Origin: JAAFJU01 sp043764895
Lineage (GTDB): Bacteria > Cyanobacteriota > Cyanobacteriia > Leptolyngbyales > Leptolyngbyaceae
DNA length: 35,895 nucleotides
NCBI GenBank assembly: GCA_043764895.1
Contig: JAYUJY010000065.1
Coordinates: forward strand, 1-35,895
Direction of reading: 5' to 3'
Of this stretch, positions 15,814 to 24,273 are shown one piece after another; position 1 is the stretch's first letter, and every line of letters starts with the position of its first letter. A model generated the notes under the pieces. The model worked only from the letters and a program-made list of their open reading frames with translations. It was not told the DNA's origin and searched no databases. The translations under genes and the position numbers were made by a program.

Positions 15814-17859
15814 ATGTTTTTTAAAATTCAACTCCAAGTAACAATCGTCCTTAGCAACTTAGTTCTTCTTGCCGTGCCCGCCCTCGCCGAGACACCCGCT
15901 AAAGCACTCGTCAAAGAACCGATCGTCCGAACTCAAGATTTAGTCTTGTCTACAACCGCCGCTGCCGATCTGCTGGCTCAGAATGCTCAAGGTGTTGAAG
16001 AAGAACTCGTTGTTACTGATAAAAAGAAAGACAAACCCACCGCGACACCTGTTTATAACGTCACTCAAGACGACATCACAAAACAAGGCAATCGCAGCGT
16101 TTCAGAAGTCCTAAAGAACCAGCCTGGATTTGCGATTAATAACACCGGATTTGCCGCAGATATTCACACGGGTGGAACCTATCGCGGAGCAAGCGTCAAT
16201 CAATCTATCTATCTCCTCAATGGTCGTAATATAAGTCCAAACACGAATACCTATCACGGCAACCTTGATCTCAATAGCATTCCCACTAGCACGATCGATC
16301 GCATTGAACTCTCTAGCGGTAGTGCATCAACGCTCTATGGTTCAGAGGCATTCGGCGGCGTTGTCAATATTATTACAAAACCCGGTAGCCAAAAGCCAGA
16401 ACTAAAGCTAGGTATCCTATTTGGCAGCTTCGGACAACAGGACTACCGCGCGAGCTACACCGGATCGGGTAAAGGGTTTGATTATGCGATCGGGTTTGAA
16501 CAATCTCGATCGGACAATAACTACGACGTCCCTGTAGGTGCCGCAAACCGAGGTCCAGATGGCAAGCTCTTCAATGCAGATACGGCCAGCAACAGCTTTT
16601 ACGGACGTATTAGCACAGCCTTAGATCCTCGCAATACGTTAACCTTTGATGGAACCAAGCTCACCAGCAAGAAAGGTTTAATCTATTTCGGATTCCCGCT
16701 ACAAAAAGATAGGCTCGATCATGATGCCTATAATATCGGGCTGAACTTACGATCGGAACTTGCAAAAGGTTCAATTTTAAACACCACGATCGGCTACAAC
16801 CGTGATTATTTCAATACCTACGGCCCGACGGGTGCCGCGTTCTATCGTCAAGGCGATCTCGATAGTCAACGCTTCAGTTTCCGCATTGATCATGATTGGC
16901 AAGTCGCAAAAGGATTCAAACTGCGATGGGGAACAGACGTCAAAAATGAATCGTTAATCTCTAATGCGCTCAGCACAAATCCTAGTGCGATCGTGAATAA
17001 TGGCAGAATTGACCAATCGCGTTTTCTTCCATCACTCTTTGCACTGGGCGCGATCGAGATTGCTAAAAATGTCCAAATCGAACTGGGTCTACGCCAAAAC
17101 TTTAGCGAGCGTCATGGGAGTTCCTTCAACCCGAGCTTAGGCATGAACTGGGCCGCTACTCCTAATGTCAATGTTCGAGGAAGTGTCGTTTCTGTCAATC
17201 GTCTTCCTGGCTTGGATCAACTTTATGCCTACGACACAGTTCACGGTTGGTTCCCAAATAGCAATCTTAAACCCGAGTTTGGGACGGCTTGGACTGCCGG
17301 AGTTGATGTTAAGCTCAATGAGAAATTCACGGGGCAATTTACCTATTTTGGCAACAGTCTGAACGATCGTTTGGCCACCCAAGCCACCCCGCGCAACGGA
17401 CGAACCGTCAGCCAATGGCAAAATATTGGTCAAGTCAACACCAACGGTCTCGAACTCGCTCTGCAATATAAAATCACGCCCGAATGGCGCACCTTTCTTA
17501 ACTACACCTACACCGATGCCCGAATTGAATCTGGCGCAGACAAAGGACTCCAACTTACCCAAATCCCCTTTTCAGTCGCACAGTTTGGCGTTGGATACGA
17601 TCGCCTTGGTTGGCAAGCAAACCTTCTCGCCAACTACTACAGCGGATCGCGTCGATCGTTTTTCCTGAACTCCACCGACAACCCGCGCTCCTACTCGCCC
17701 TCCTGGCTCAACATTGACCTCAACGCCCGCATCCCCCTCACCCCACAAATTGGACTTACGGCCTACATCCAAAACCTCTTCGGGGGAACCTATGAAAAAA
17801 CAAACCGCATCTATGAACCCGCTACCACCTTCCGCGTTGGACTCGACGCAACGTTTTGA
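15814..17859 (+). CDS. TonB-dependent outer-membrane receptor
   Basis: 681 residues. A signal peptide (~1-25, ending PALAET) is followed by a ~45-residue spacer, a TonB-box-like ELVVT, the plug domain (~70-190: SVSEVLKNQPGFAI, YLLNGRNIS, IDRIELSSGSASTLYGSEAF, GGVVNIITKPG) and a 22-strand barrel ending in the terminal aromatic residue Phe (RVGLDATF). It imports a siderophore, cobalamin or another scarce ligand using TonB energy; the ligand cannot be read from sequence. It lacks the AMIN domain found in many cyanobacterial siderophore receptors. The exbBD-tonB genes 1-3 kb upstream are the likely energy source. I saw no convincing Fur box. Confidence 0.93.
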   Translation: MFFKIQLQVTIVLSNLVLLAVPALAETPAKALVKEPIVRTQDLVLSTTAAADLLAQNAQGVEEELVVTDKKKDKPTATPVYNVTQDDITKQGNRSVSEVLKNQPGFAINNTGFAADIHTGGTYRGASVNQSIYLLNGRNISPNTNTYHGNLDLNSIPTSTIDRIELSSGSASTLYGSEAFGGVVNIITKPGSQKPELKLGILFGSFGQQDYRASYTGSGKGFDYAIGFEQSRSDNNYDVPVGAANRGPDGKLFNADTASNSFYGRISTALDPRNTLTFDGTKLTSKKGLIYFGFPLQKDRLDHDAYNIGLNLRSELAKGSILNTTIGYNRDYFNTYGPTGAAFYRQGDLDSQRFSFRIDHDWQVAKGFKLRWGTDVKNESLISNALSTNPSAIVNNGRIDQSRFLPSLFALGAIEIAKNVQIELGLRQNFSERHGSSFNPSLGMNWAATPNVNVRGSVVSVNRLPGLDQLYAYDTVHGWFPNSNLKPEFGTAWTAGVDVKLNEKFTGQFTYFGNSLNDRLATQATPRNGRTVSQWQNIGQVNTNGLELALQYKITPEWRTFLNYTYTDARIESGADKGLQLTQIPFSVAQFGVGYDRLGWQANLLANYYSGSRRSFFLNSTDNPRSYSPSWLNIDLNARIPLTPQIGLTAYIQNLFGGTYEKTNRIYEPATTFRVGLDATF

Positions 17860-18274
17860 GGCTAATGCGGAACATTAAAGTGGCGATCTATTTCGGCGTT
17901 CCAAAGATTTGGGTCCAGTAATAGGATGATAGTGCTTCATTGTTCATGTAGCCCGACATGAAAATGCACGAGAGTTTGGATTTTCCTTGAGCACACTTTC
18001 GCGCTAGATCGGATGAGTAACCGGATCAACGATGGTCTATCCGCTTCGCAAAGGCAATCAGCAGAACACCCTTGTGTTGCAAAAGCTAACGCCAGGATTT
18101 TGTAACGATACGATGTCAGATAGTCTTTATCCTTACAGCGCAACGGTCATTCTAAATAACACCGTTTTATCCGGATGTGCCAGCACCCCACTGAATAAAG
18201 TACGAACATCTAAATCATGAGTGGCTTGATTTAAAGCGTATTCTACTATTATCCTGATCAATAAACGGTCATTC
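17860..18274. other. 415-base stretch with no convincing gene
   Basis: Between the receptor stop and the 356-aa unknown gene. Both strands have short open frames of 60-70 codons, but none has a plausible start, ribosome site or recognisable protein. The region is less rich in CGATCG words than its neighbours. It presumably holds the promoter of the next gene and perhaps degraded sequence. Confidence 0.5.
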
Positions 18275-19345
18275 ATGATGTCTGGAAATCCTGTAAAAGT
18301 CGCCCGCACCAATTTCACCCCCGTTCAGTCTGGAAGCTCCGTCCACAGAGGTCCACTGCTCGACCCCTTTGAAATCGATTCTGCCGCTATCATCCATCCC
18401 GCCGAAGACTTCACCATCTCCATCAACACCCTTTCCAAAGAACTCTATAGCCATTACGCCGGAAGCTACCTCGCCGGGAAATACAACAACGACTACTTTG
18501 TTCTTCTTAGTCGCATCGGCATCGGCAACCCCGCCCAACCCACCACCAAACTCAACTTCCTCGAACATATCCGCGACATGAATCAGGACTACACCGATAT
18601 CTGGGCCGAGAATGTTGCGATCGTAGACGACTATGGCAAAACCGATGGCACCCAGCGCCTTTACATCTCCTTCCATGCCTTTTGCCAAGACCTCGGCGAC
18701 TCACCGATCGCCGACATCAAAGACGCCGGAAATAACATCCTTAATTTAACAGGTTCCATCTTCCCCACTCTCATGCCGCTAACGTCTTTTGGCGGAGCGA
18801 TCGCAACGGGCGTTAAGAACATTTTCTCCAAGCTTTCAACGAAAACAGGTGAATGCAAGAAGGTCGAATTTAACCTTTATCCAGTCACCGATCGAACCGA
18901 ACAAATCTCCGGTGAAGCCCCTCTTCAAGAAGGAAGCTATATCCTCTTTTTTGAAAGTACAAACCTTGAATCACTTTATCTAGACTCCACTGGACTCGTC
19001 CGATCGACCACTGACCAACCCATCAATCCCTACATTGTCGTCAACATCAAAAAAGGCAAACGTCTCGCCCCCGGGAACCTAGACATCAACGCCGCCACCG
19101 AAGTGTTATCCCGCCATCAAACTAACTACGGCTACTTGCTTCCAGGAAGCACCAACAAACAAACAGGTTCTAATGGGATGTTGAGTGCCTTACAAGAATT
19201 TGGACAGTCGTACCGCATTGTAGACGCCATGAAACGCTATTATCAACTCAAAACTCAACCCGTTCGATCGATCGCTGAAAACACCAAACTCACCGAACTC
19301 ACTCAAACCCTAAAATCTCATTTTAATGACCAAAATTGGGGATAG
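18275..19345 (+). CDS. Unknown 356-aa protein upstream of the type IIG enzyme
   Basis: I do not recognise the family. It is a soluble-looking protein with no signal peptide. The N-terminal half (~30-165) is beta-rich, with KYNNDYFVLLSRIGIGN and an acidic loop QDYTDIWAENVAIVDDYGKT. One hydrophobic stretch lies at ~155-180 (SIFPTLMPLTSFGGAIATGV), and a C-terminal helical segment (~300-356) ends SHFNDQNWG. Codon use is C-ending, unlike the G/T-ending first half of the next gene. It lies 31 bases before the restriction-modification gene on the same strand, so the two could be co-transcribed. A defence or accessory role would be guilt by association only. Confidence 0.7.
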   Translation: MMSGNPVKVARTNFTPVQSGSSVHRGPLLDPFEIDSAAIIHPAEDFTISINTLSKELYSHYAGSYLAGKYNNDYFVLLSRIGIGNPAQPTTKLNFLEHIRDMNQDYTDIWAENVAIVDDYGKTDGTQRLYISFHAFCQDLGDSPIADIKDAGNNILNLTGSIFPTLMPLTSFGGAIATGVKNIFSKLSTKTGECKKVEFNLYPVTDRTEQISGEAPLQEGSYILFFESTNLESLYLDSTGLVRSTTDQPINPYIVVNIKKGKRLAPGNLDINAATEVLSRHQTNYGYLLPGSTNKQTGSNGMLSALQEFGQSYRIVDAMKRYYQLKTQPVRSIAENTKLTELTQTLKSHFNDQNWG

Positions 19346-19376
19346 AATTATAAATCTATCTTACGAGTGATCTGTC

Positions 19377-22097
19377 ATGCCTGCGACTCCTGAATCTCTT
19401 GAACTGTTTGTGTCCTCTTGTGAGGGCTTGAAGGACGAGAAGAGTGATTCGCAGACGTTTTTGAATCGGTTTTTTCAGGCGTTTGGGTACTCCGATGCGA
19501 TCGCGGCGGGTGCGGTGATGGAGAAACGCATTAAGAAGGGCAGTAAAGCTGGGAAGATGGGCTTTGCGGATTTGGTGTGGGTGCCGGGGAATCTGCCGGG
19601 GGTGATTATTGAGATGAAGAAGAAGGGCGAAAATCTGAGTAAGCATTATGCGCAGGCGTTGCAGTATTGGACTTATCAGATTCCTCGATCGCAGTATGTG
19701 GTGCTGTGTAATTTTGATGAGTTTTGGATTTACGATTTTAATATCCAGGTGGATACGCCTGTGGATAGGGTGCGGTTGGATCAGTTTGCCAGCCGCGCGT
19801 TAAGTGCGTTTGCATTCATGGAGTCTAGCGATCGTAAACCTGTGTTTCGTAACAATCAGCAGGAGATTACGGAAAAGGCTGGAAAGCGGATGGGTGAACT
19901 GTGTCAGATGTTGAAGGTGCGGGGGAAGCGGGAGGGATTTGGTGAATTGGTGGCGCAGCGATTTGTGTTGCAGTGTGTGTTGGCGATGTTTGCGGAAGAC
20001 CGGGGATTGTTGCCGAAGGATTTGTTTGTGGCTTGTATTCAGGAGTCTTTGGCGGGGGCGAGTTCGCATGATGTGTTGGGGGGATTGTTTTTGGCGATGA
20101 ATACGCCGGGGGTGACGCCTGCGGGTCGGTATAAGGGGGTGGAATATTTTAATGGTGGGTTGTTTGAACGGGTGCATCCGATCGAGCTAACCGAAAATGA
20201 ACTCAAGATTTTGGAAGTGGCGGCGTTGGAGGATTGGAGTCGGGTGCGTCCTGCTATTTTTGGGAGTATTTTTGAGGGGACAGCGAGTGCTGTTGAGCGC
20301 CATAAGCATGGGATGCACTATACGTCGGAGGTGGATATTATGAAGATTGTGCGTCCGACGATTAGTCGATATTGGGAGGAGCGGATTGAGGCGGCGGGGA
20401 CGATCGGTGAACTGAATGCGTTGCAGTTGGAGTTACAGCATTATCGGGTGCTTGATCCGGCTTGTGGGAGCGGGAACTTTTTGTATTTGGCTTACCTTGA
20501 GTTGAAACGGATTGAGCGGGTGTTGTTGGATAAGATTGCCGAAAGGCGGAAGGGAAGCAGTGAACAAATGGCGATCGGATTTGTGACGCCATTGCAGTTT
20601 TTTGGGATGGATTTGAATCCGTTTGCGGTGGAGTTGGCGCGGGTGACGCTGATGATTGCGCGGAAGATTGCGATCGATAACTTCGGGATTTTGGATCAGC
20701 CTGCGTTGCCGTTGGATTCGTTGGACCAAAATATTATTTGTATGGATGCGTTGTTTACAGAGTGGGTGAAAGCAGATGCGATCGTTGGTAATCCGCCGTT
20801 TTTGGGTGGGAAGCATATGCGGATGAATTTGGGCGATCGGTACATCGATAAAGTATTCAAGCGTTTTCCTGATGTTAAAGATTCGGTTGATTTTTGTGCG
20901 TATTGGTTTCGGTTAGCGCAGGATAACTTAACTGAGTTTGGACGGGCTGGTTTAGTTGCAACAAACTCAATTAGTCAGGGGAAAAGCCGAAAAGCGTCAC
21001 TCGATTACATCACTGAGAATGGTGGAATTATTCATGATGCCGTTTCTACACAAGTTTGGTCAGGAGAAGCAAATGTTCACGTCAGCATAACCAACTGGAG
21101 TAAACAAATTCCTCAAATCTTCTACCTCGATAGTGCAGAAGTTACGGAAATTAATTCATCATTGAAAGATGATATCGATGTTTCTAAAGCGAATCGTCTA
21201 AAAGCAAATCTTAACTTCTGTTTTCAAGGTGTGATTCCAGTTGGTAAAGGTTTCATCGTTACCGAGAAACAAGTCAACGTCTGGATTAAAGCCGATCGTA
21301 AAAACCAAGCGGTTCTCAAGCTGTTTTCCATGGGTGCAAACCTTGCCCGAGAAATTGATGGCAAACCCGATCGATGGATTATTGATTTTAACGACATGCC
21401 TTTTGACGAAGCAAGTACTTATAAGTTGCCATTTCAGCATGTGAAAAATTTTGTTAAACCCGATCGTGATAGTAATCGACGAGATGTTACACGGCTCAAT
21501 TGGTGGAAGTATGGTGAAAAAAGACCTGCGATGAGAAAAGCGATCGCACCTCTCACTCATTGCTTTGCAGTTCCAGAAGTTTCAAAATGGGCAATATTCT
21601 TACCATTCCCAAACAATTGGTTAGCTGGCAATAATGCTCATCCAGTAACTTCCGATGATTTCTACGTTCTCGGAATTCTCACTTCAAACGTACATCGCAC
21701 CTGGGTAAAAGCTCAAAGTTCAACACTCAAAGGTGATACTCGCTATACCCACAAAACTTGTTTTGAAACCTTCCCGTTTCCGCAAAAATTAAAACCAAAA
21801 GAAATCGAAGCTATCCGCACTATTGCCCAAGAGCTTCACGACTATCGCACTATTCAAATGGCGCAAAAAGAGTGGGGAATCACAACGCTCTATAACGAAT
21901 TTTTCGACGAAAGAGCCTCTGGACTCTTCAAACTCCATGCAAAACTTGACGACCTCGTACTCAAAGCTTACGGCTTTAGCAAGACTGACGATCTTCTAGA
22001 GAAACTGCTGGCGCTGAATTTGGAAGTGGCGGAGAAAGAGAAGAATGGGGAGAGTGCGATCGGTCCTTGGGCACCGGACAATGTACCTAAGGGTTGA
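19377..22097 (+). CDS. MmeI-like type IIG restriction-modification enzyme
   Basis: 906 residues, one chain combining cleavage, N6-adenine methylation and target recognition. Residues ~40-130: PD-(D/E)xK nuclease with FADLVWVPG and VIIEMKKKGE (D65, E79, K81). Residues ~150-340: helical connector with FVLQCVLAMFAEDRGLLPKD. Residues ~350-600: methyltransferase with SAM motif I LDPACGSGNFLYLAYLEL (~358) and catalytic motif IV NPPF (~472). Residues ~600-850: target-recognition region. Residues ~855-906: C-terminal helices (KLDDLVLKAYGFSKTDD, LNLEVAEKEKNGE, GPWAP). Length matches the family (~900). All catalytic motifs are present, so it should be active; the target site cannot be predicted by eye. 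Its 3' end recurs three times downstream. Confidence 0.9.
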   Translation: MPATPESLELFVSSCEGLKDEKSDSQTFLNRFFQAFGYSDAIAAGAVMEKRIKKGSKAGKMGFADLVWVPGNLPGVIIEMKKKGENLSKHYAQALQYWTYQIPRSQYVVLCNFDEFWIYDFNIQVDTPVDRVRLDQFASRALSAFAFMESSDRKPVFRNNQQEITEKAGKRMGELCQMLKVRGKREGFGELVAQRFVLQCVLAMFAEDRGLLPKDLFVACIQESLAGASSHDVLGGLFLAMNTPGVTPAGRYKGVEYFNGGLFERVHPIELTENELKILEVAALEDWSRVRPAIFGSIFEGTASAVERHKHGMHYTSEVDIMKIVRPTISRYWEERIEAAGTIGELNALQLELQHYRVLDPACGSGNFLYLAYLELKRIERVLLDKIAERRKGSSEQMAIGFVTPLQFFGMDLNPFAVELARVTLMIARKIAIDNFGILDQPALPLDSLDQNIICMDALFTEWVKADAIVGNPPFLGGKHMRMNLGDRYIDKVFKRFPDVKDSVDFCAYWFRLAQDNLTEFGRAGLVATNSISQGKSRKASLDYITENGGIIHDAVSTQVWSGEANVHVSITNWSKQIPQIFYLDSAEVTEINSSLKDDIDVSKANRLKANLNFCFQGVIPVGKGFIVTEKQVNVWIKADRKNQAVLKLFSMGANLAREIDGKPDRWIIDFNDMPFDEASTYKLPFQHVKNFVKPDRDSNRRDVTRLNWWKYGEKRPAMRKAIAPLTHCFAVPEVSKWAIFLPFPNNWLAGNNAHPVTSDDFYVLGILTSNVHRTWVKAQSSTLKGDTRYTHKTCFETFPFPQKLKPKEIEAIRTIAQELHDYRTIQMAQKEWGITTLYNEFFDERASGLFKLHAKLDDLVLKAYGFSKTDDLLEKLLALNLEVAEKEKNGESAIGPWAPDNVPKG
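21909..22094 (+). repeat. RM-tail repeat, copy 1 (inside the type IIG gene)
   Basis: The last ~60 codons of the type IIG gene. Diagnostic strings are GGCTTTAGCAAGACTGACGA, GAGAAACTGCTGGCGCTGAA and GGTCCTTGGGCACCGGAC. It is the only copy in an intact reading frame; copies 2-4 follow at 22827, 23849 and 24698. Its end (AATGTACCTAAGGGTTGA) differs from the GATCGG-containing end of the others. Confidence 0.9.
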
Positions 22098-22152
22098 ACG
22101 GTAAGCGATGTTGAAGGGCGATCGATCGTTGCGTAATCCCGATCCCCCTAGC

Positions 22153-22167
22153 CCCCTTGAAAAGGGG
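22153..22167. terminator. CCCCTT-GAA-AAGGGG hairpin, possible terminator
   Basis: Six-base perfect stem with a three-base loop, 56 bases after the type IIG stop. It is preceded by CCCCCTAGCC, a common cyanobacterial dispersed-repeat context. There is no T-run, so termination is uncertain; it may simply be a repeat relic between the RM gene and the first toxin-antitoxin pair. Confidence 0.3.
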
Positions 22168-22267
22168 AATATGAAATGATTGATCTGATAGGATAGATAC
22201 AATCGTCGCGCAGACGGGCTAAAATAGGAAAAATAATCGATCGTCAAACTCTCCATACGCAAGAACC

Positions 22268-22537
22268 ATGAACATCCTGCTGACTGTTGACCAAACTGAT
22301 TTTGTCCAAACCCAACTTGAAAGTGGTCAGTTCTCAAGTCCTGAGGAAGTGATTGCGATCGCCTTAGAAATGATGGCCAGCTCACGAGAAGATCATGATC
22401 CAGTTTGGTTAGAACAAACACGCATTAAGGTCCAAGTTGGATTAGATGATATTAATCGTGGGGATGTCCTTGATGGTGAAATGGTCATCGATCGGCTTCA
22501 GCAACGACTCGCTCAAAAACGAGCACAATCTCTATGA
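22268..22537 (+). CDS. parD: ParD-type antitoxin
   Basis: 89 residues. The N-terminal DNA-binding part has the ParD pattern FVQTQLESGQFSSPEEVIAI (residues ~14-33), which forms a ribbon-helix-helix-like dimer; the acidic, Arg/Gln-rich tail (~60-89) is the toxin-binding region. Its stop overlaps the parE start (ATGA), so translation is coupled. A TACAAT -10-like element lies at about 22197. The pair represses its own promoter in known ParDE systems. It is the first of three toxin-antitoxin pairs placed between copies of the RM-tail repeat. Confidence 0.88.
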   Translation: MNILLTVDQTDFVQTQLESGQFSSPEEVIAIALEMMASSREDHDPVWLEQTRIKVQVGLDDINRGDVLDGEMVIDRLQQRLAQKRAQSL

Positions 22538-22821
22538 GACGGTATGAAATCTCGCGAACTGCAAGCTATGATTTAGAAGAAATTGTCGATTACTTAAGCG
22601 ATCGAGGATTCGATTCCGGTGAGCAGTTTCTAAAAAAGTTTACTCAGAAATGTCGAAATTTGGTGAATTTCCCATTGATTGGCAAACCTTACGATGACCT
22701 AGACTTTGGATTACGGGGCATTCTTCTCGATCGTTATATTATTTTTTATAAAGTTACTGATGAAGCTGTAACAGTAGCGCGCGTCGTTAGAGGAGATCGT
22801 GATCTCACGACACTTTTCTAG
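22534..22821 (+). CDS. parE: ParE/RelE-superfamily toxin
   Basis: 95 residues with the family pattern ISRTASYDLEEIVDYLSDRG, FPLIGKPYDDLDFGLRGILL, YIIFYKVTDEAVTVARVVRG and the terminal DRDLTTLF. ParE toxins act on DNA gyrase; other members of the fold are ribosome-dependent RNases, and the sequence here fits ParE better. It is complete and overlaps parD by 4 bases. Repeat copy 2 begins only about 5 bases after its stop codon. Confidence 0.9.
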   Translation: MRRYEISRTASYDLEEIVDYLSDRGFDSGEQFLKKFTQKCRNLVNFPLIGKPYDDLDFGLRGILLDRYIIFYKVTDEAVTVARVVRGDRDLTTLF

Positions 22822-22826
22822 GCTAC

Positions 22827-23015
22827 GAAAGCGCCTCCCAACTCGCCAAACTCCACAAAACATTAGACGACCTCGTACTCAAAGCTTGCGGCTTTAGCAA
22901 GACCAACGATCGGCTAAAGAAACTGCTAGCGCTGAATCTGGAAGTGGCCCAGAAAGAGAAGAATGGGGAGAGAGTCGTTGGTCCTTGGGCACCGGACGAT
23001 CGGACTAAAGAATAG
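22827..23015 (+). repeat. RM-tail repeat, copy 2
   Basis: In one frame it reads ESASQLAKLHKTLDDLVLKA, then CGFSKTNDRLKKLLALNLEV, then VVGPWAPDDRTKE and stop. This is about 60 codons homologous to the end of the type IIG protein, without start codon or upstream gene. It is the longest downstream copy, and its SASQLAKLHK looks closer to the usual MmeI-family ending than copy 1. It is immediately followed by the next antitoxin gene. Confidence 0.9.
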
Positions 23016-23061
23016 TAGAATGAAATCATCATTAAAAGCAGTTGTACACGGTCCTTATATT

Positions 23062-23346
23062 ATGCTGAATATTACCCTCGATTCTACATCAACAGAATAT
23101 CTCACCGAAATCCTGACCCAGGAAAACATCACCAGCGATGAACTCGTTAAACAGCTTCTACACGATCGTTGGCTAGCGTTGAAATCTCGCCCGACCATTT
23201 TGGAACGTATGGGCGGTTATCCCGAAATCCTTCTACAAGGACCAGAAAACCTCTCCGATCGCGATTTCCGCAAACAACAAATTCTCAATCAAGTTCAAAC
23301 ACGCCACGATCGTCAACAAGCAGAGCCATGCCTCCCATCATCCTGA
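23062..23346 (+). CDS. vapB: VapB-like antitoxin of the MITE-disrupted VapC
   Basis: 94 residues from MLNITLDSTSTEYLTEIL at 23062. An in-frame ATG at 23020 would add 14 residues and starts only 5 bases after the repeat's stop codon. Helical throughout: QENITSDELVKQLLHDRW (~25-42) and an acidic tail LQGPENLSDRDFRKQQIL. Its end overlaps the downstream vapC start by 19 bases, so translation is coupled. With the toxin broken it is now an orphan. An even longer frame starting inside the repeat at 22963 is an out-of-frame reading of the repeat. Confidence 0.75.
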   Translation: MLNITLDSTSTEYLTEILTQENITSDELVKQLLHDRWLALKSRPTILERMGGYPEILLQGPENLSDRDFRKQQILNQVQTRHDRQQAEPCLPSS

Positions 23347-23889
23347 TCGATACGTCTGTCTTAGTCGCCTTCTATAACGAGAACGATCGCTACCACGGCC
23401 AATCTTGCGAATTCTTCACTAAGTGCAACAGCAATCTCATTACTACGATCGGATGCGTAACCGAAACAATGTGGTTATTGTCTTCCGACTATAGCAATCC
23501 GATCTCATCTGTGAGATAACTTTTCTCTGAAAGGCTTTCCCAGAAGGAATCTGATTCTCACGAATCATGTCGGACTGCTATATCGAGTTCAGAATCTTTT
23601 TCTCAGCCATTTATCTCAGCAAATTTATCAATGTGAACCGCTGATTCCTGAGGACTTTGCAAGGATTCTAGAACTCAATCAACAGTATGCTGATTTACCT
23701 GGAGACTTCGCGGACCTCTCACTCGTGGCTATCTCGGAAAGGCTGAATATAGCTGCGATCGCCACATTAGATAAAGATTTCAATATTTATCGTCGCTACC
23801 GCCGACAGCCTTTCGATCGTATTTTACACCCAATGCTTAAGAAATCACTCTCAAGCTCTACGGCTTTAGCAAGACAGACGATCGGCTAG
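23328..23889 (+). pseudogene. vapC: vapC toxin disrupted by an 89-bp MITE
   Basis: The 5' part reads MPPIILIDTSVLVAFYNEND and CVTETMWLLSSDY, then hits an in-frame TAA at 23517 inside an insertion. The 3' part resumes as RVQNLFLSHLSQQIYQ, DFADLSLVAISERL and IATLDKDFNIYRRYRRQPFD. Removing 91 bases (the element plus one TA) restores one continuous PIN-domain frame (SSDYRVQNLF) with all four expected acidic residues. The restored frame runs into repeat copy 3 and stops at 23887-23889, so the native 3' end was probably replaced when the repeat was joined. As it stands the toxin is inactive. Confidence 0.9.
23490..23582 (+). mobile_element. MITE with TA target duplication, inserted in vapC
   Basis: An 89-base element (23492-23580) flanked by a TA on each side. 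The ends are TAGCAATCCGA and TCGGACTGCTA, inverted repeats matching at 10 of 11 positions; further inward, GTGAGA and TCTCAC continue the symmetry. It has no coding capacity. TA duplication and short TIRs point to mobilisation by a Tc1/mariner-IS630-type transposase elsewhere in the genome (inference). The insertion is precise: deletion of the element plus one TA restores the toxin frame. Confidence 0.88.
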
Positions 23890-23984
23890 AGAAACTGCTG
23901 GCGCTGAATCTGGAAGTGGCAGAGAAGAATGGGGAGAGTGTCGTTGGTCCTTGGGCACCGGACGATCGGGCTAAAGAATAGTAG
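23849..23984 (+). repeat. RM-tail repeat, copy 3
   Basis: About 44 codons reading YGFSKTDDRLEKLLALNLEV, then AEKNGESVVGPWAPDDRAKE and stop. It carries the 6-base deletion (AEKEKN to AEKN) shared with copy 4 and the tail CTAAAGAATAGTAGAAT shared with copy 2. It overlaps the end of the vapC frame before it and leads into the third antitoxin gene. Confidence 0.9.
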
Positions 23985-24021
23985 AATAGAAAAAATTTGT
24001 ACTCTTTTGAAGGTCAATCTT

Positions 24022-24273
24022 ATGACAGTCTCAGAAAAAGTAATTGCTGCATTAGCGGATCTTCCTGGTGAACAGCAAACCGTAGTGTTGGATTTTGTAG
24101 AATTTCTGAGACAGAAACAATTGTCTTCTACCTCACTAGCGACAACTAATCGTCATAGTGAAGAAAAACTAGAATCGATGCGAGAAACGCTTAGGCAAGT
24201 CGCAGGCTGTATGGAAAATGCTCCCGCAAATCTCTCGACTAATTCAGATTATATGGAAGGATTTGGTCAATGA
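24022..24273 (+). CDS. vapB: VapB-type (DUF2281-like) antitoxin
   Basis: 83 residues from MTVSEKVIAALADLPGEQQT, followed by VVLDFVEFLRQKQ, the compact N-terminal helix pair of DUF2281-like antitoxins. A polar linker and a C-terminal ASN/SDYMEGFGQ tail follow. The ATG at 24022 was chosen over the longer frame from 23929, which reads repeat copy 3 out of frame. The stop overlaps the vapC start (ATGA). It is the third and only fully intact VapBC-type pair in the array. Confidence 0.8.
   Translation: MTVSEKVIAALADLPGEQQTVVLDFVEFLRQKQLSSTSLATTNRHSEEKLESMRETLRQVAGCMENAPANLSTNSDYMEGFGQ

Noticed and set aside
22963..23346. Longer frame starting inside repeat copy 2 and running into the antitoxin (a parallel frame exists at 23929-24273 from copy 3)
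   Set aside because: The first ~19 residues are the RM tail read out of frame. Both copies share the same accidental ATG and open frame because they are repeats, and the antitoxin families start later.
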